Source: an uncultured Clostridia bacterium (GTDB lineage Bacteria; Bacillota; Clostridia; TANB77; CAG-508). From it: DNA of 64,000 nucleotides. Location: positions 1-64,000 of the forward strand of contig CANQLH010000004.1 in assembly GCA_947624655.1 (NCBI GenBank). The letters run 5' to 3'. The notes beneath the pieces were generated by a model. The model searched no databases, had not been told where the DNA came from, and was given only the letters and a program-made list of their open reading frames with translations. Both the position numbers and the translations under genes were made by a program. Below, piece by piece: positions 18,118 through 29,310 of this stretch (its first letter is position 1; each line of letters starts with the position of its first letter).

Positions 18118-20836
18118 TTTCATCACGTATCTCGTCGATAAGATTTTTACTTTTTATCTCTTTTCTTGCACATATTATTGCTAAAAATATTACGGCATAT
18201 ATAACTATCAAACTTCCAAAAATTGTACTCCACGGAATCTCAAACATGTACAAGCTTGATTGTGTTAAAAAGAGATATAGTACATATAGAATAACCAAGC
18301 TAAGTATTATTCCATAAATTCCACTATTTAATCCATAGAATAACGTATCTAAATATGTCATTTTTCTTAATTGCTTATTTGTCATTCCAATAGATTTCAA
18401 AGCTGCAAAATCTCTTCTTCTTAAAATTACACATGTGTAAATTGTATTAAATACAGTTATTGCAGAAATAAAAGCAACAACGCCTATGAATGAATACGCC
18501 ATTATTTTTATTAGTTTTTCTGTGTTACTCAAAGATACTTTATTTGTACTAATCTTGGTTACGTCTTCTCTTTCAGTTATGTGACTATACCTTGAAAAAT
18601 CACTTGGTAAATGATTATCTCCTATAACAGCTGCATTCTCTCCATACATTTTCTTTATATCATTCATACATTCATCAATTTTTGCTGCTTTCTTTTCATC
18701 TGTTTTTATATTTATATATGCTTCTAATATATAATCGTATTCATCAATCAACTTCATTGCATATTCTGGACTTATAATACCAATAATTTCTGCCCCATTA
18801 GAAAGAGAATTATTAAGATATGGACTTAAGTCATCAATAATTCCAGCAATTGTATAAGTTTGTTCAATACTTTCTTTTCTTCCTATTGATTTTCCTATAT
18901 CAACAGATAATTTATCTCCAACTTTTAGATTTGTTACATCAATTTTATTACCATATTTTGTTTTTTCTTTTATACTATTTACAATAATCATTTCGTTATC
19001 ATTCAGTTCTTTAATTCCTGCTCTTTTTAATATTTCATTATATGTATCTCCAAAAGCCCAAAAATTCTTTATCTTTATTTCATAATTTCCTATTGCATCT
19101 CTGTTTACGTTTAATACTCCATCATTTACCATACTTTTTACTGTACTAGAAATTTTATCCTGTCCTAAAAATATACTTGTATTATAAAATGACTCTAAGC
19201 ATACATAATAATCATAAATTAAATCATTATCTTTTAGATATTTAGTTATGCTATCTATTTTTTGAGCATTAATTTTGTAACCATTTGTTTTATCTGGATT
19301 AATATTAATTATATAATCATCATAGTTGCTTTCTTTAGTATTACTCATTATTTTATTTATATAACCAATAAGTCCACTTATAGTCAAGAACAAAATTAAA
19401 CTAATCATTAAAGAGCTTTCTATTGCTTTATTTCTAAACTTATCTATTTTTATATTTTTATATGCAAGTAAACCTTCTTCTTTAAATATTTTTTCAATTA
19501 CTTTTGGGTGTTTGACTTGTTTTTCAGTAAGTTTAGTGTTTTTGTTTCCATTAATTGCATCTATTGGGCTTATCTTTTCTATTTGCCCCATTGGCTTTTT
19601 ACTTGACCTTGCTACAATAAACCATACAATTAAAACAATAGCTAAAATTATCAAAATAGGAACTTTCATACTTAATTTTATCTCATTATCTACTGAAAGA
19701 AATTGCCCATAATCTATTTGACTAGCTAGATTGCTAACAATCCCTATAACTACATAACTTAAAAGCAACCCTAATACAAGACCTATTATAATACCAAGGC
19801 TTCCGAGAATTATCCTTTCAATCTTTATCATATGTTTTCTTTGCTTTTTATCCATTCCTATTGAGGCAAGCATTCCTAATTCTTTTATTCTTTCGCTATA
19901 TGACATATTAAATGAAGTCTTAATCATTGAAACTAAAGTCACACCTAAAATAAAAATTAAGAAACATCCTACCCCAAGTAACACATAAGTAAATTCTTTG
20001 TTTCCATCAAGTACACATTCATATTTTAAGAGTTCTCCATTATATTCTAGTGAAGGCATATTACTATTTTTATTCTCAGTTAAACCTTTTAGTAAATTGG
20101 CTAACGTCTGTTCCTCTGATAATTCACTTTTTACTTCTGTTTTACTTATATTTAAGTTATCTGCTAAATTGCCTGCTGTTTTATATATTTTTTGAATATT
20201 TTTAGTAAGTATTGTTGCATCTATAATTGTATCATTACTAATTGAAGATTTGTCTAAATATGAAATTGCTCCTACTTTACTTGCATCTGCAAAAGACCCC
20301 TCATCATATTCCGAGCTTTCTATTTTTCCAACTAGTGTATATTCCTTTTTCACTCCATTTAGTGTTATATTTACTTTGTCTCCTACTTTTCCCTTAACAT
20401 TATTTTCATTGCTCATAATATTTTTGGTAGATTCACTTATAATTATTTCATTTGAATTTTCAGGAAGTCTTCCTTCTATTAGTTTAATATTGCTATTTTT
20501 TAGTGCATTTTTGTCAAGTTCATGTACGTCTAATTTAATAGCTACAACAGTACCAAAGTTCTCTTCTGATGTACCTAATTTACGACTTCGTGATATTTCT
20601 CTTATATTTTTATCATTTTCAATTTTTAAACTATCTGAATATGTAATATTTTTAAACTCTGCTTCCCAATTTTTTCTATTTCTAACGCTATTTGCTAAGA
20701 ATTGCTGATAACTTGAAAGTAGTGTAACTACGGTTGTAATCAATACAGTCGCTATTACAATTCCTAAAATAGTATATAATGAACGTTTTTTATTTTTTAC
20801 TGTATATTTTATAGCTAATTGAGTAGTAATTTTCAT
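18110..20836 (-). CDS. ABC transporter permease, FtsX/MacB type, 908 aa
   Basis: Paralogue of the permeases at 22758 and 25544: same start (MKITTQLAIKYTVKNKKRS), same length class, a first helix, a large outside domain, three helices around residues 280-410, a LLAYKNIKIDK-type joint, a second outside domain and three final helices ending in EIRDENI. It has no in-frame CGG. Preceded by AAAGGTGAAAAT and repeat copy 4. There is no adjacent ATPase. Confidence 0.85.
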   Translation of the reverse strand: MKITTQLAIKYTVKNKKRSLYTILGIVIATVLITTVVTLLSSYQQFLANSVRNRKNWEAEFKNITYSDSLKIENDKNIREISRSRKLGTSEENFGTVVAIKLDVHELDKNALKNSNIKLIEGRLPENSNEIIISESTKNIMSNENNVKGKVGDKVNITLNGVKKEYTLVGKIESSEYDEGSFADASKVGAISYLDKSSISNDTIIDATILTKNIQKIYKTAGNLADNLNISKTEVKSELSEEQTLANLLKGLTENKNSNMPSLEYNGELLKYECVLDGNKEFTYVLLGVGCFLIFILGVTLVSMIKTSFNMSYSERIKELGMLASIGMDKKQRKHMIKIERIILGSLGIIIGLVLGLLLSYVVIGIVSNLASQIDYGQFLSVDNEIKLSMKVPILIILAIVLIVWFIVARSSKKPMGQIEKISPIDAINGNKNTKLTEKQVKHPKVIEKIFKEEGLLAYKNIKIDKFRNKAIESSLMISLILFLTISGLIGYINKIMSNTKESNYDDYIININPDKTNGYKINAQKIDSITKYLKDNDLIYDYYVCLESFYNTSIFLGQDKISSTVKSMVNDGVLNVNRDAIGNYEIKIKNFWAFGDTYNEILKRAGIKELNDNEMIIVNSIKEKTKYGNKIDVTNLKVGDKLSVDIGKSIGRKESIEQTYTIAGIIDDLSPYLNNSLSNGAEIIGIISPEYAMKLIDEYDYILEAYINIKTDEKKAAKIDECMNDIKKMYGENAAVIGDNHLPSDFSRYSHITEREDVTKISTNKVSLSNTEKLIKIMAYSFIGVVAFISAITVFNTIYTCVILRRRDFAALKSIGMTNKQLRKMTYLDTLFYGLNSGIYGIILSLVILYVLYLFLTQSSLYMFEIPWSTIFGSLIVIYAVIFLAIICARKEIKSKNLIDEIRDENI

Positions 20837-20842
20837 ATTTTC

Positions 20843-20918
20843 ACCTTTCTATATTAAAATTTACAAGTTGATTATATATTATTTGTAAACTTATAGCAAT
20901 TAATATTTCATTAAGATT
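20843..20918 (-). repeat. Promoter/leader repeat, copy 4
   Basis: Complete copy before the 18110-20836 permease: CTTAATGAAATATTAAT, TTGCTA, 17 bases, TATAAT, leader with AGAAAGGTG ribosome binding site. Confidence 0.7.
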
Positions 20919-20921
20919 TAG

Positions 20922-21617
20922 TTATATCTTTAAGAATTTTTTCATTTCTACTAATTCTGATATTTTATATTCATACTCTCTTGATTCATTCTTTCTATCT
21001 ATCCATATTGCTTTTAATCCAGCATTTAATGCTCCTTCAATATCTGTATCATACTTATCTCCTACCATAATACATTCTTTTGGATTACTTTTTGTCTTTT
21101 CACAAGCTATTTCAAAAATTTTTCTATTAGGCTTTGAAACATTAACTTCACCTGAAATTATAATTTCTTGAAAATATTTTTTTAATCCTGTATACTCAAT
21201 CTTTCTCCTTTGCTGATTACCATCTCCATTTGATAAAATTGCTAAATTAAATCTTCCTTTTAATTCTTCTAATAAATTTATTGCATCTTCAAATAAAATC
21301 CAATTTCTTTCATATATTGTTTGATATTCTTCAAATTTTTCTTTTGCTTCATTATCTGAAAGTTTTACATTGTATGTTGCAAAAAGGCATTGCATTCTTT
21401 TCACTCTCAATTCTTCAAAAGTAATTTTTCCACTATGATACTTGTCGTAATTCTCCATTGTTACTTTACTCCACGTTCTAGCAAACTGGTTATCTTCTAT
21501 TTTTGAAAATCCTTCATATAAATGTTTAAATTCACAAATTGCATTATATTCAGCCTTTTTACTATTTACAAGTGTATCATCTAAATCAAAAAAAATTGTT
21601 TTAATATGATTTTTCAT
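20922..21617 (-). CDS. HAD-family hydrolase, YjjG-like
   Basis: 231 aa from the start I prefer (MKNHIKTIFFDLDDTL). The track begins 22 codons earlier, but those codons look like untranslated AT-rich leader. Motif I is FFDLDDTLVNS, motif II LSNGD, the lysine is in VSKPNRKIFE, and motif IV is MVGDKYDTDIEG, with a helical cap domain between I and II. The closest known activity is a nucleotidase such as YjjG, but the substrate is open. The ribosome binding site is weak, so the start is uncertain. Confidence 0.8.
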   Translation of the reverse strand: MKNHIKTIFFDLDDTLVNSKKAEYNAICEFKHLYEGFSKIEDNQFARTWSKVTMENYDKYHSGKITFEELRVKRMQCLFATYNVKLSDNEAKEKFEEYQTIYERNWILFEDAINLLEELKGRFNLAILSNGDGNQQRRKIEYTGLKKYFQEIIISGEVNVSKPNRKIFEIACEKTKSNPKECIMVGDKYDTDIEGALNAGLKAIWIDRKNESREYEYKISELVEMKKFLKI

Positions 21618-21720
21618 AAAAAAATTCATAAAATTTTTAGATATAGGTATCAAAAATGGTATTTGAACACATATACATTGCAATGTTAATAATATATATG
21701 TAAATAATGAACTCTCTGGA

Positions 21721-22053
21721 TCATTTCCGCAAACCTATACACCAAAATGTAAAGAATGATATTATAATGCTTATTAAACTAAAATATAGTGCTAAGTTTC
21801 TATTACTCTTTATTTCACTTTTATCTTTAATTTTATTTTTTATAGGTATCTGTATAATATGAGTTATTAGTCTAATACAAATTGCTAAAATAGCTAATAT
21901 TAGCGAAGTTGCATAGAACGGTACTTTTATAAAAGGTATATCTATTTTAATTGTAAACGATAAGATTAACAATTCAAGTGGACCTGTTATTAGTCCCCAT
22001 ATAATCATAATTAAATTATATTTGATTAGTTTATTATTCACTTTCTTTTTCAT
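21721..22053 (-). CDS. Small membrane protein, 110 aa
   Basis: Unknown function. Three hydrophobic segments (about residues 12-32, 40-65, 85-105) separated by a basic loop KNKIKDKSEIKSNR. Start with GAGGGAAGAGGA upstream. It stands between a HAD hydrolase and the second toxin module with no clear partner. Confidence 0.6.
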   Translation of the reverse strand: MKKKVNNKLIKYNLIMIIWGLITGPLELLILSFTIKIDIPFIKVPFYATSLILAILAICIRLITHIIQIPIKNKIKDKSEIKSNRNLALYFSLISIIISFFTFWCIGLRK

Positions 22054-22385
22054 TCCTCTTCCCTCTTTTAGTTAATATTTTTTTCAATAATTTTATAATT
22101 AAATAAATTAATATCTTTCTAGCTAATAATATCATTAAAGCAATAATTTATCAACACTTACTCATTTATATAAATCCCCTATTAAATGAATATGTATACA
22201 TCACTAATCAAACATATATTTATTTGATATGTTTAAAAGTTTGAAATTCTTAGCTTATATGATTTTTAAAAAGATTACATCACTCTAAAATATATAGAAA
22301 ATAAGCCTTATAAAAAAATATAATTTAGCTATATTTTTATATATTGAAAATAATTAAATTTTTGTATATTATTACGAACATTTGA

Positions 22386-22414
22386 TTGACTTTTTGAAGA
22401 TTATAATATATAAT
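22386..22414 (+). promoter_or_regulatory. Toxin promoter, type I TA copy 2
   Basis: TTGACT, 17 bases, TATAAT, same as in copy 1. Confidence 0.75.
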
Positions 22415-22478
22415 AGGCAAAGAGAATGAGCAAAGCAGAATGTGGCGTGTCGTTTTTACCGAAAGGAGGGCGATGCGT

Positions 22479-22628
22479 ATGCTAGAACAAATATATATTT
22501 TCTTCATATACATACTTCTTATTGAATTTACATTTGTTACTGTATTAGTTATTGCATTATTTGTTACTTTAGTTATAACTTTAAGAAAACTAGACAACAA
22601 AAAAAGTACATCTCTGCTTGACCGTTAG
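22479..22628 (+). CDS. Small hydrophobic type I toxin-like peptide, 49 aa (copy 2)
   Basis: Differs from copy 1 (16663) at only a few positions and keeps the transmembrane helix and the KKSTSLL tail. Most of the differences between the two copies lie in the coding part and loop, while the promoters and long-range pairing arms stay the same, which supports selection on the RNA architecture. The module interrupts the ABC region between a small membrane protein and the 22758 permease. Confidence 0.7.
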   Translation: MLEQIYIFFIYILLIEFTFVTVLVIALFVTLVITLRKLDNKKSTSLLDR

Positions 22629-22700
22629 AGATGCACCTTTTTAATTTTCACTAACTTAACGGCACGCCACATTTTTAGTGGTTGCTCATTTTCTATAATT

Positions 22701-22729
22701 ATTATACTAAAATATATCGTGAATGTCAA
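22701..22729 (-). promoter_or_regulatory. Antisense RNA promoter, type I TA copy 2
   Basis: Minus strand TTGACA, 17 bases, TATAAT, directed into the toxin gene, at the same distance as in copy 1. Confidence 0.7.
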
Positions 22730-22757
22730 TTGTTATAACTATTAATTTTTATTTCAT

Positions 22758-25527
22758 TTATATATTTTCTTCTTTTATTTCTTCTACTATATTTTGTGTC
22801 TTTATTTTTCTTTTTGTAAATATTATTGACGCAAATATTACGACATAAGTCACAATTATACATATCACAAAATCCATATATGGTAAAACAAATGGCTTTA
22901 TATTATAGCTTTTGTCTATTACAATAACATATATTAAATATAAAATGGCAACTCCTATAATTAAGCTATAAATTACTACATCCAAGCCATAAAATAATCC
23001 TTCTAACATAAGCATTTTATTTATTTGTTTATTACTCATTCCAAGCGATTTTAATTCTGCAAAATCTTTTTTTCTTAAACTTATACTTGAAGCTATTGTA
23101 ATAAATATATTTATACAACTTAATATAGCAATTAAACATATAAATGTATATATTAGCATTTTCTTTACAAAACCTATATATGCTTCTTTCTTGTAATCTT
23201 TATAAAATGAATCTCCATGTAAATTTAATTTTTTATCTTCCTTTTCTGCTTCATCTCTCATCTCTTCAATTACATCATCTATTTCTTCTGGCTTATCTGT
23301 ATTAATGTACATATTAGAAAAAAATCTCAAAGTTTCATCATCTTTATAGTCCTCTTCTACTCCCCATTTTTTTGCTGTTTCCTCACTAATTATTATATTA
23401 CATATACTAAAGGTCGGGGCTAACTTTGAATCTTTTGTTACATTATTTGCAATTCCAACAATTTTTAAGTTATAATCTATTTGTTTCATTTCTTTGTTTT
23501 GATTTTTTTGATTAGTATTTTCTCCAATGTTTCCCAGCATATTATTTATCATTTCTTGTGTTTCTTTCACTATCTCTTCATCTTGACCTTGATAAGATAT
23601 TGGGTAAGAATTATTTAGAATTTGTCTTACTGTTATTTTTTCTCCCTCTTTAAAGTTTGTCATTTTTATATTTTTTCCATATTTTGTGTCTATTGCAAAT
23701 CTGTCATTTATAATACATTCATCTAAGCCTAGCTTATCTATTCCAAGTTCTTGCAAAATATCATCATATTCTTTTCCTTCAACCACCATAACTCTTGTAG
23801 TTGCTAATAAATCATTTTCTATCTTTCCAATCTTACAATATCCTTTACTATTTATTAATTGTGCATCATTAGTAATTTTTTCTTCTGGTATAACTATTTT
23901 TAAATTATCTTGACTATCTATCATAATATCCCTTATTATTATATAATTATCAAGCAAATTTTTTTCACTTAGTTTTTTTAATAATAAATTCTTTTCTTCA
24001 TCATAATTATAAGAAAAACTTAGGTTATATTCTATATCTTTATTTAGGATACTTGCATCTTCCCCATAAAGTAAAATGAAATTAACTAGCATATAGTTTA
24101 CTGTCACAAATAATATTATACTTATTACTATTGATACAACTATTGTTTTATAGTTTGATTTATCCCTTCTAATATTTTTGTATGCAAGTACTCCTTCTTC
24201 CTTAAATATTTTTTCAACAAATTTTGTTACTTTTACTTGTTTTCTTGTTACATCACTATCTTTTGAATTTCGAATTGCCTCTATTGGAGATATTTTATTT
24301 ATTCTTTTCGTAGGCAAGAAGCTTGCAATTATTGTAATTATATATGCAAAAATTATTGTAAGAATAATTGCTTTAAAAGGAATTACTGTATTAAGGGTAG
24401 TGCTAGAATCTATTAAGAGTTTTGTTCCTGGTGAATTTTTACCAATATTTTGAAATAACATATCTATAATTTTTATCATTCCAGAAGATATTACAATTCC
24501 AATTATTAAACCTAAAATTATTCCTATTGTGCATACTATCATTGCTTCTTTAAGTAGCATTTTTCTTCTTTGCTTTTTATTCATACCGATAGAAGCAAGT
24601 ATCCCTAATTCTTTTACTCTACTTGAATATGATATTTTAAACGAGGTGTATATTACTATGGTTGAAGCTATTGCAACTACTATTATTGTACCTGCAAATA
24701 TCTTAGTTACATCTGCCGCAAATTCCTCTGCAAGTCTATCTCCAACATATATAGATTCATCTTCTTTATTTTTCATTCTAATCATAGAATAATTTAACAG
24801 AGTTTTGTTATATATCAAATTACTTTCTTTTTCTTCTTGGCTTTCATAAAGCCTTAAATCCTCTGTTAAATTATTTACTGTGTCTTTTATCTTATTTATA
24901 TTTTTTGTAATTATAGATACATTAACAAGACTGTCATCCATTAAGGTACTCTCATCAAAATATGTAATTGCTCCTGCTATAAAATTAAATGAGAAATCTC
25001 CATAATCATTTAGTAATTCTTCTGCCTTTCCTACAACTGTATATGTTTTTTTATTTCCATTTATTGTAAGCTCTAATTCTTGACCTACTTCCACTATTCC
25101 ATTTGCCTCATGTTGGCTTATAACTATTTCTGATGTATTTTCTGGATACCTTCCTTCTATCAATTTAACTTTGTTATTTTTTATAGAATTTTCATCATAA
25201 GCAATTATATTTACTCTAGTACTTCCTTTACTTGATTCTGTATCTATATTTTCTGCCGAAGTTCCTATCTCATATGTTACTGAAACCTCTTTAATATTTT
25301 TATCTTTTTTTATTTCTTCAACTTTTGAATATTTTATATTCTTAAATTCCGCTTCATAGTCTCTTTTACTTCTCGTGATATTTGCCGTATATGCTTGATA
25401 ACTCGATAGAATTATAAGCACAGAAATTATAAGTACTGTTGCAAGTGTTATTCCGAGTTATACTAGCAATACTTCTTTTTTTATTTTTATTTAGATATTC
25501 TAATGCAAGTTTTGTGGTTATTTTCAT
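22758..25527 (-). CDS. ABC transporter permease, FtsX/MacB type, one CGG +1 site
   Basis: The track begins at an internal methionine. The real start is ATG 25527 (MKITTKLALEYLNKNKKRS), 16 bases after the upstream permease stop. CGG at 25453-25455 with +1 gives SIASITGITLATVLI, the first membrane helix, matching the paralogues. Corrected length is 922 aa. Layout as in the other permeases, ending in EEIKEENI. It is the third gene of the ATPase-permease-permease operon, and the two permeases may form a heterodimer. Confidence 0.9.
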
Positions 25528-25543
25528 AGTGACTCCCCTCACT

Positions 25544-28315
25544 TTATATATTTTCTTCTTTTATTTCATCAATTATATTTCCTTTGTATATCTTTCTTTT
25601 TGCTATTTTCATTGAAATAAAAATTACTATATATACTACCATAACTGATATTAAAATATTTGCAAATGGAATGCTAAATAAATACAACTTTGTATCAATC
25701 ATTGCCAAATACATAATGTATAATATTACTAAACTAATTAAGGTACCATAAACAATTGCATCTAAGCCATAAAATACACATTCAAAATATAGCATTTTAT
25801 TTATTTGTTTATTACTCATTCCTAAAGATTTAAGCTCTGCAATTTCCCTTTTTCTTAACAAAATACTTGAAGTTATTATATTAAATATATTTACAACGCT
25901 AAATAGCGAAATTAATCCGTACAAATGCATATAGTGGAATTTGTATTATTGCTCTTTTACTTAATTCACTTATTTTATTAGAGTTTGTATATTCATAAGT
26001 ATTAGTACCATATATAGTTTGTTTTCCATCATTCTTGCGTAATTCATTTATTCTTGCTAATTCTTCATCTATTTTTTGTGGATAATCAGTATCTATTCTA
26101 ATATCAAAATTTACTGGTATCATAGGAATTTCAGAATTAGATATTATTTCTTCCTCTTTTGCTAAATCTTCATTGCTTAACAATACATCAATTCTAGCAA
26201 AACTAGATATATATGGTTCAAAATTATCTACAATACCTGCAATTTTAAAGTCAACTGTTTCTCCTTTGGCATTTTCAAATGTCACAGTATCTCCGCATCT
26301 TAAAATCTGTATATTTTATCTTATCTCCATATTTAGAATTTTCTATATTGATTGTATTAGATATAATTACTTCTCCTTGTTTTAATTCTTGTATACCAGC
26401 TCTTTTTAGTATCTCTTTATAAGATGTTCCTATTACATATTGCAAATATGTACTCATCTTTAAGCTTCCATCAGATAATATACTTGACTGTATTGTTAAA
26501 TCCACGCCTGAATTAATTGCTTTCTTCATTGATTTTGAAATTTTATTTTCAGGTATTATAATATTATTTATTTTGTTATATGTTAGAGCAGTTGCATATG
26601 CTGTATATTCTTTTATTAAATTATCCTTATTTAATAAATCTATAATCTCATCTATTTCGTTTTGTTTAATACTGCTAATTGAATAGTCATATTTATTTTC
26701 TTTTAATAAATCATTAGTTTCTTGGAACATATTAGTAATCAAACTGCTAATAACTAAAAATAGTATTATACTTGATGCTAATGAAATTACTATTGTTCTG
26801 TATTTAGCTTTTTCTCTTCTTATATTTTTATAAGCTAATACTCCTTCTTCTCTGAAAATGCGTGATATAGTTTTAGAGTTTTTGATAGTCTTTGTCTTAA
26901 TCTTTATATTATTGGCATTACGTATAGTATCTATCTGATTACTTTTATTAATTTTTCTCATAGGTAATAAACTTGATATAAAAGCAACCAAATAAATAAT
27001 TATAATTTCAAGAAATATCATTGGAATAGATATATTAAGCTTAGCTTGAACGATTCCGTCACTTACAATGTCGAAGTAATTTTTGCCAAGCTTTAAGCTT
27101 ACCCATTTATCCGCTAAATTATTTAGATTAATTTGTATTACTTGTATTAAGCTATATGACAAGACTATCCCTAAAATAATTCCAATAATAATTCCTATTG
27201 TTGTCAAAATCACACACTCTTTTAAAAGCATATTTTTTCGTTGTCTTTTATTCATTCCGAATTGATGAAAGTACACCTAATGTTCTAATTCTATCATTAT
27301 ATGTCATTTTAAAAGAAGTATATATTACTGTAATTGATACAAATACTATTATTAATGTAAAGCCACCACCTATGCAAAAAAGAGCAGTTGCAAAAGTACT
27401 GTTAATATCTGTTACAAGTTCATAGCTTAGCAAATCTATATTGTATACAACCTTAGCATTACTATCTATCTCTTCCTTATTATTAATTTCCTTTCCCATT
27501 TCTGCTTCAATCATTTGCTTAAAAGATTCTACAAAGCTATTTTCTTTTTGAATTACCTTTTCTCTGTTAGGTAATTCACTCAACTTTAAATCTTCTTCTA
27601 TCATTTCAGTAGTTTTCTTGATTTCTTTAACATTATTTGTTAAAATTCTTACATTTACAATTGTACTATCTGAAATTGTATCTTTATCTAAATATGTAAC
27701 CACTCCTAGCCTTGTTTCGCCAAAAGTACGGCTTCCTTCTTCTAAATCACTCACGATTCCCACAACTTTATACGTTTTCTTTTCTTCTCCAAATGTTAAT
27801 TCTATTTCATCTCCTACATTAAAAAATAATATTCGATTATTATCTTCATCATAATATATAGGTTGAAAAGTTGTAAGTATTATTTCATTTGAATTTTCTG
27901 GTAGCCTTCCACTTTCTATTTTAAAATTTGCATTTTTTAATGCATTATCATCATATGCACGCATATAAAAGGGTTCTGGAAAATATGAAACTTGGTTTTC
28001 ATCAAATCTTTTTTCTACTCTATCATATTTACATGCATCTTCTTTTGAATATCCATAATCATAATATAATGACGTTTCTTTTACATTATCATATTTAGCA
28101 ATTTCTAAAGCATCTGAGTACCTTATATCAATAAATTCCGCTTCCCAATTTTTATTATTTCTTTCTATATTAACCATATATTGTCTAAAACTTGAAACTA
28201 AAGAAAACACAGCAGTTATTAATATGGATACAATTATTATTGTAATTAATGTAACAGCACTTCTTCTCTTATTTTTCTTCAAATACTCAACTGCAAGTTT
28301 TGTAGTTATTTTCAT
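25544..28315 (-). CDS. ABC transporter permease, FtsX/MacB type, three CGG +1 sites
   Basis: The track breaks this gene into four ORFs. In-frame CGG at 27257-27259, 26293-26295 and 25917-25919, each +1, restore LSSIGMNKRQRKNM, DFKMGDTVTFENA and AFVGLISLFSVVN, which align with the same places in the paralogues at 18110 and 22758. The corrected protein is 922 aa with a stop at 25544 (DEIKEENI). Since three shifts sum to a whole codon, the gene length is a multiple of three. AAGGGTGATG precedes the start. Second gene of the operon, 16 bases after the ATPase. Confidence 0.92.
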
Positions 28316-28331
28316 AAAACATCACCCTTTA

Positions 28332-29014
28332 TTATTTCGTCTTTTCATCTCTTACAATTTTTCCATCATTAACTGTGATTATCCTATCTGCTTCATTTGC
28401 AATTTTTTCGTCGTGTGTTACAAGTATTATTGTTTGATTATATTCTTTATTTGATTTCTTTAAAAGTTCTATTATTTCTTTTGAATTTTGACTATCTAGG
28501 TTTCCGAGTTGGTTCATCTGCTAAAAGTATCTTTGGTTCTTGAAGCAAACTTCTACCTATTGCTACTCTTTGTTGTTGACCTCCTGATAATTCATTTGGT
28601 AAATTCTTTCTTCTATCTGCTAATCCTAGTTTTTGTAATAGCTCTTCTAGTTTATTTGTGTCAACTTTTTTGTTATCTAATTTTATTGGAAGTTCCATAT
28701 TTTCTTCTACATTTAATACTGGTATTAAATTATAGAATTGATATATTAATGCTACATCTCTTCTTCTAAACTCTGCTTGCTTTTCTTCACTTAAAGAATA
28801 TACATCTACTCCATCTATTGTAACTTTTCCGAGAAGTAGGCTTGTCTACTCCTCCTATCATATGTAAAAGTGTTGATTTTCCGCTTCCGCTTGCTCCTAC
28901 TATTGCAACAAATTCTCCTTTTTCTACTTCAAATGATACATTGTCTACTGCAACTGTTTTTGTCTCTTTTTCTCCATAAATTTTACTTAGATTTTCTACT
29001 TTTAAAATACTCAT
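28332..29014 (-). CDS. ABC transporter ATP-binding protein (MacB/LolD type), two CGG +1 sites
   Basis: The track shows three fragments. In-frame CGG at 28829-28831 (DKPTSGKVTIDG) and 28504-28506 (ADEPTGNLDS) are each read +1. The result is a complete 226-aa ATPase: Walker A GASGSGKS near residue 37, Q-loop YQFYNL, signature LSGGQQQR, Walker B ILLADEP, and the switch histidine in LVTHD. The shift falls inside the Walker B/D-loop, so without it no active enzyme could form. First gene of the operon with two permeases and driven by repeat copy 5. Confidence 0.95.
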
Positions 29015-29023
29015 ATTTACCTT

Positions 29024-29100
29024 TACCTTTCTATATTAAAATTTACAACTTGATTATATATTATTTATAGGTTTATTTCAATTAATATTTTATTAAGATT
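29024..29100 (-). repeat. Promoter/leader repeat, copy 5
   Basis: Complete copy before the ABC ATPase: CTTAATAAAATATTAAT, TTGAAA, 17 bases, TATAAT, then the shared leader up to AGAAAGGT. Confidence 0.75.
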
Positions 29101-29105
29101 TTGTT

Positions 29106-29282
29106 AATGCTTTTATATTAAAGAATAGCTGAAATGATTTATTTGAAAGAGCAACGCACACGATTAACCGGAGCGTAGCGCAAAAGCGAATGGAGCAGTC
29201 TACATATATATCCTTAATTTGTAGACTGCGACACCAAAGCTCTAAAAATAAATCATTTCAGCTATTCTATTGAAACAACCCA
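29106..29282. repeat. Structured repeat element A, copy 1
   Basis: About 177 bases closed by a long terminal inverted repeat (AGAATAGCTGAAATGATTTAT and its complement). Inside are AGAGC/GCTCT, the GC-rich core GGAGCGTAGCGC, and a 9-bp hairpin GCAGTCTAC/GTAGACTGC. There is no ORF. A second copy with the same arms lies at 61822-61999, with differences concentrated in loops. It may be a structured RNA or a small non-autonomous mobile element. Confidence 0.65.
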
Positions 29283-29310
29283 GTCTATTGCTTCATTTAT
29301 CAACTTTTAG

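Noticed and set aside
29106-29282. HEARO/IscB-type guide RNA
   Set aside because: The size and core are suggestive, but no IscB, TnpB or transposase gene is adjacent and I cannot verify the consensus by eye. Left as an unclassified structured repeat.
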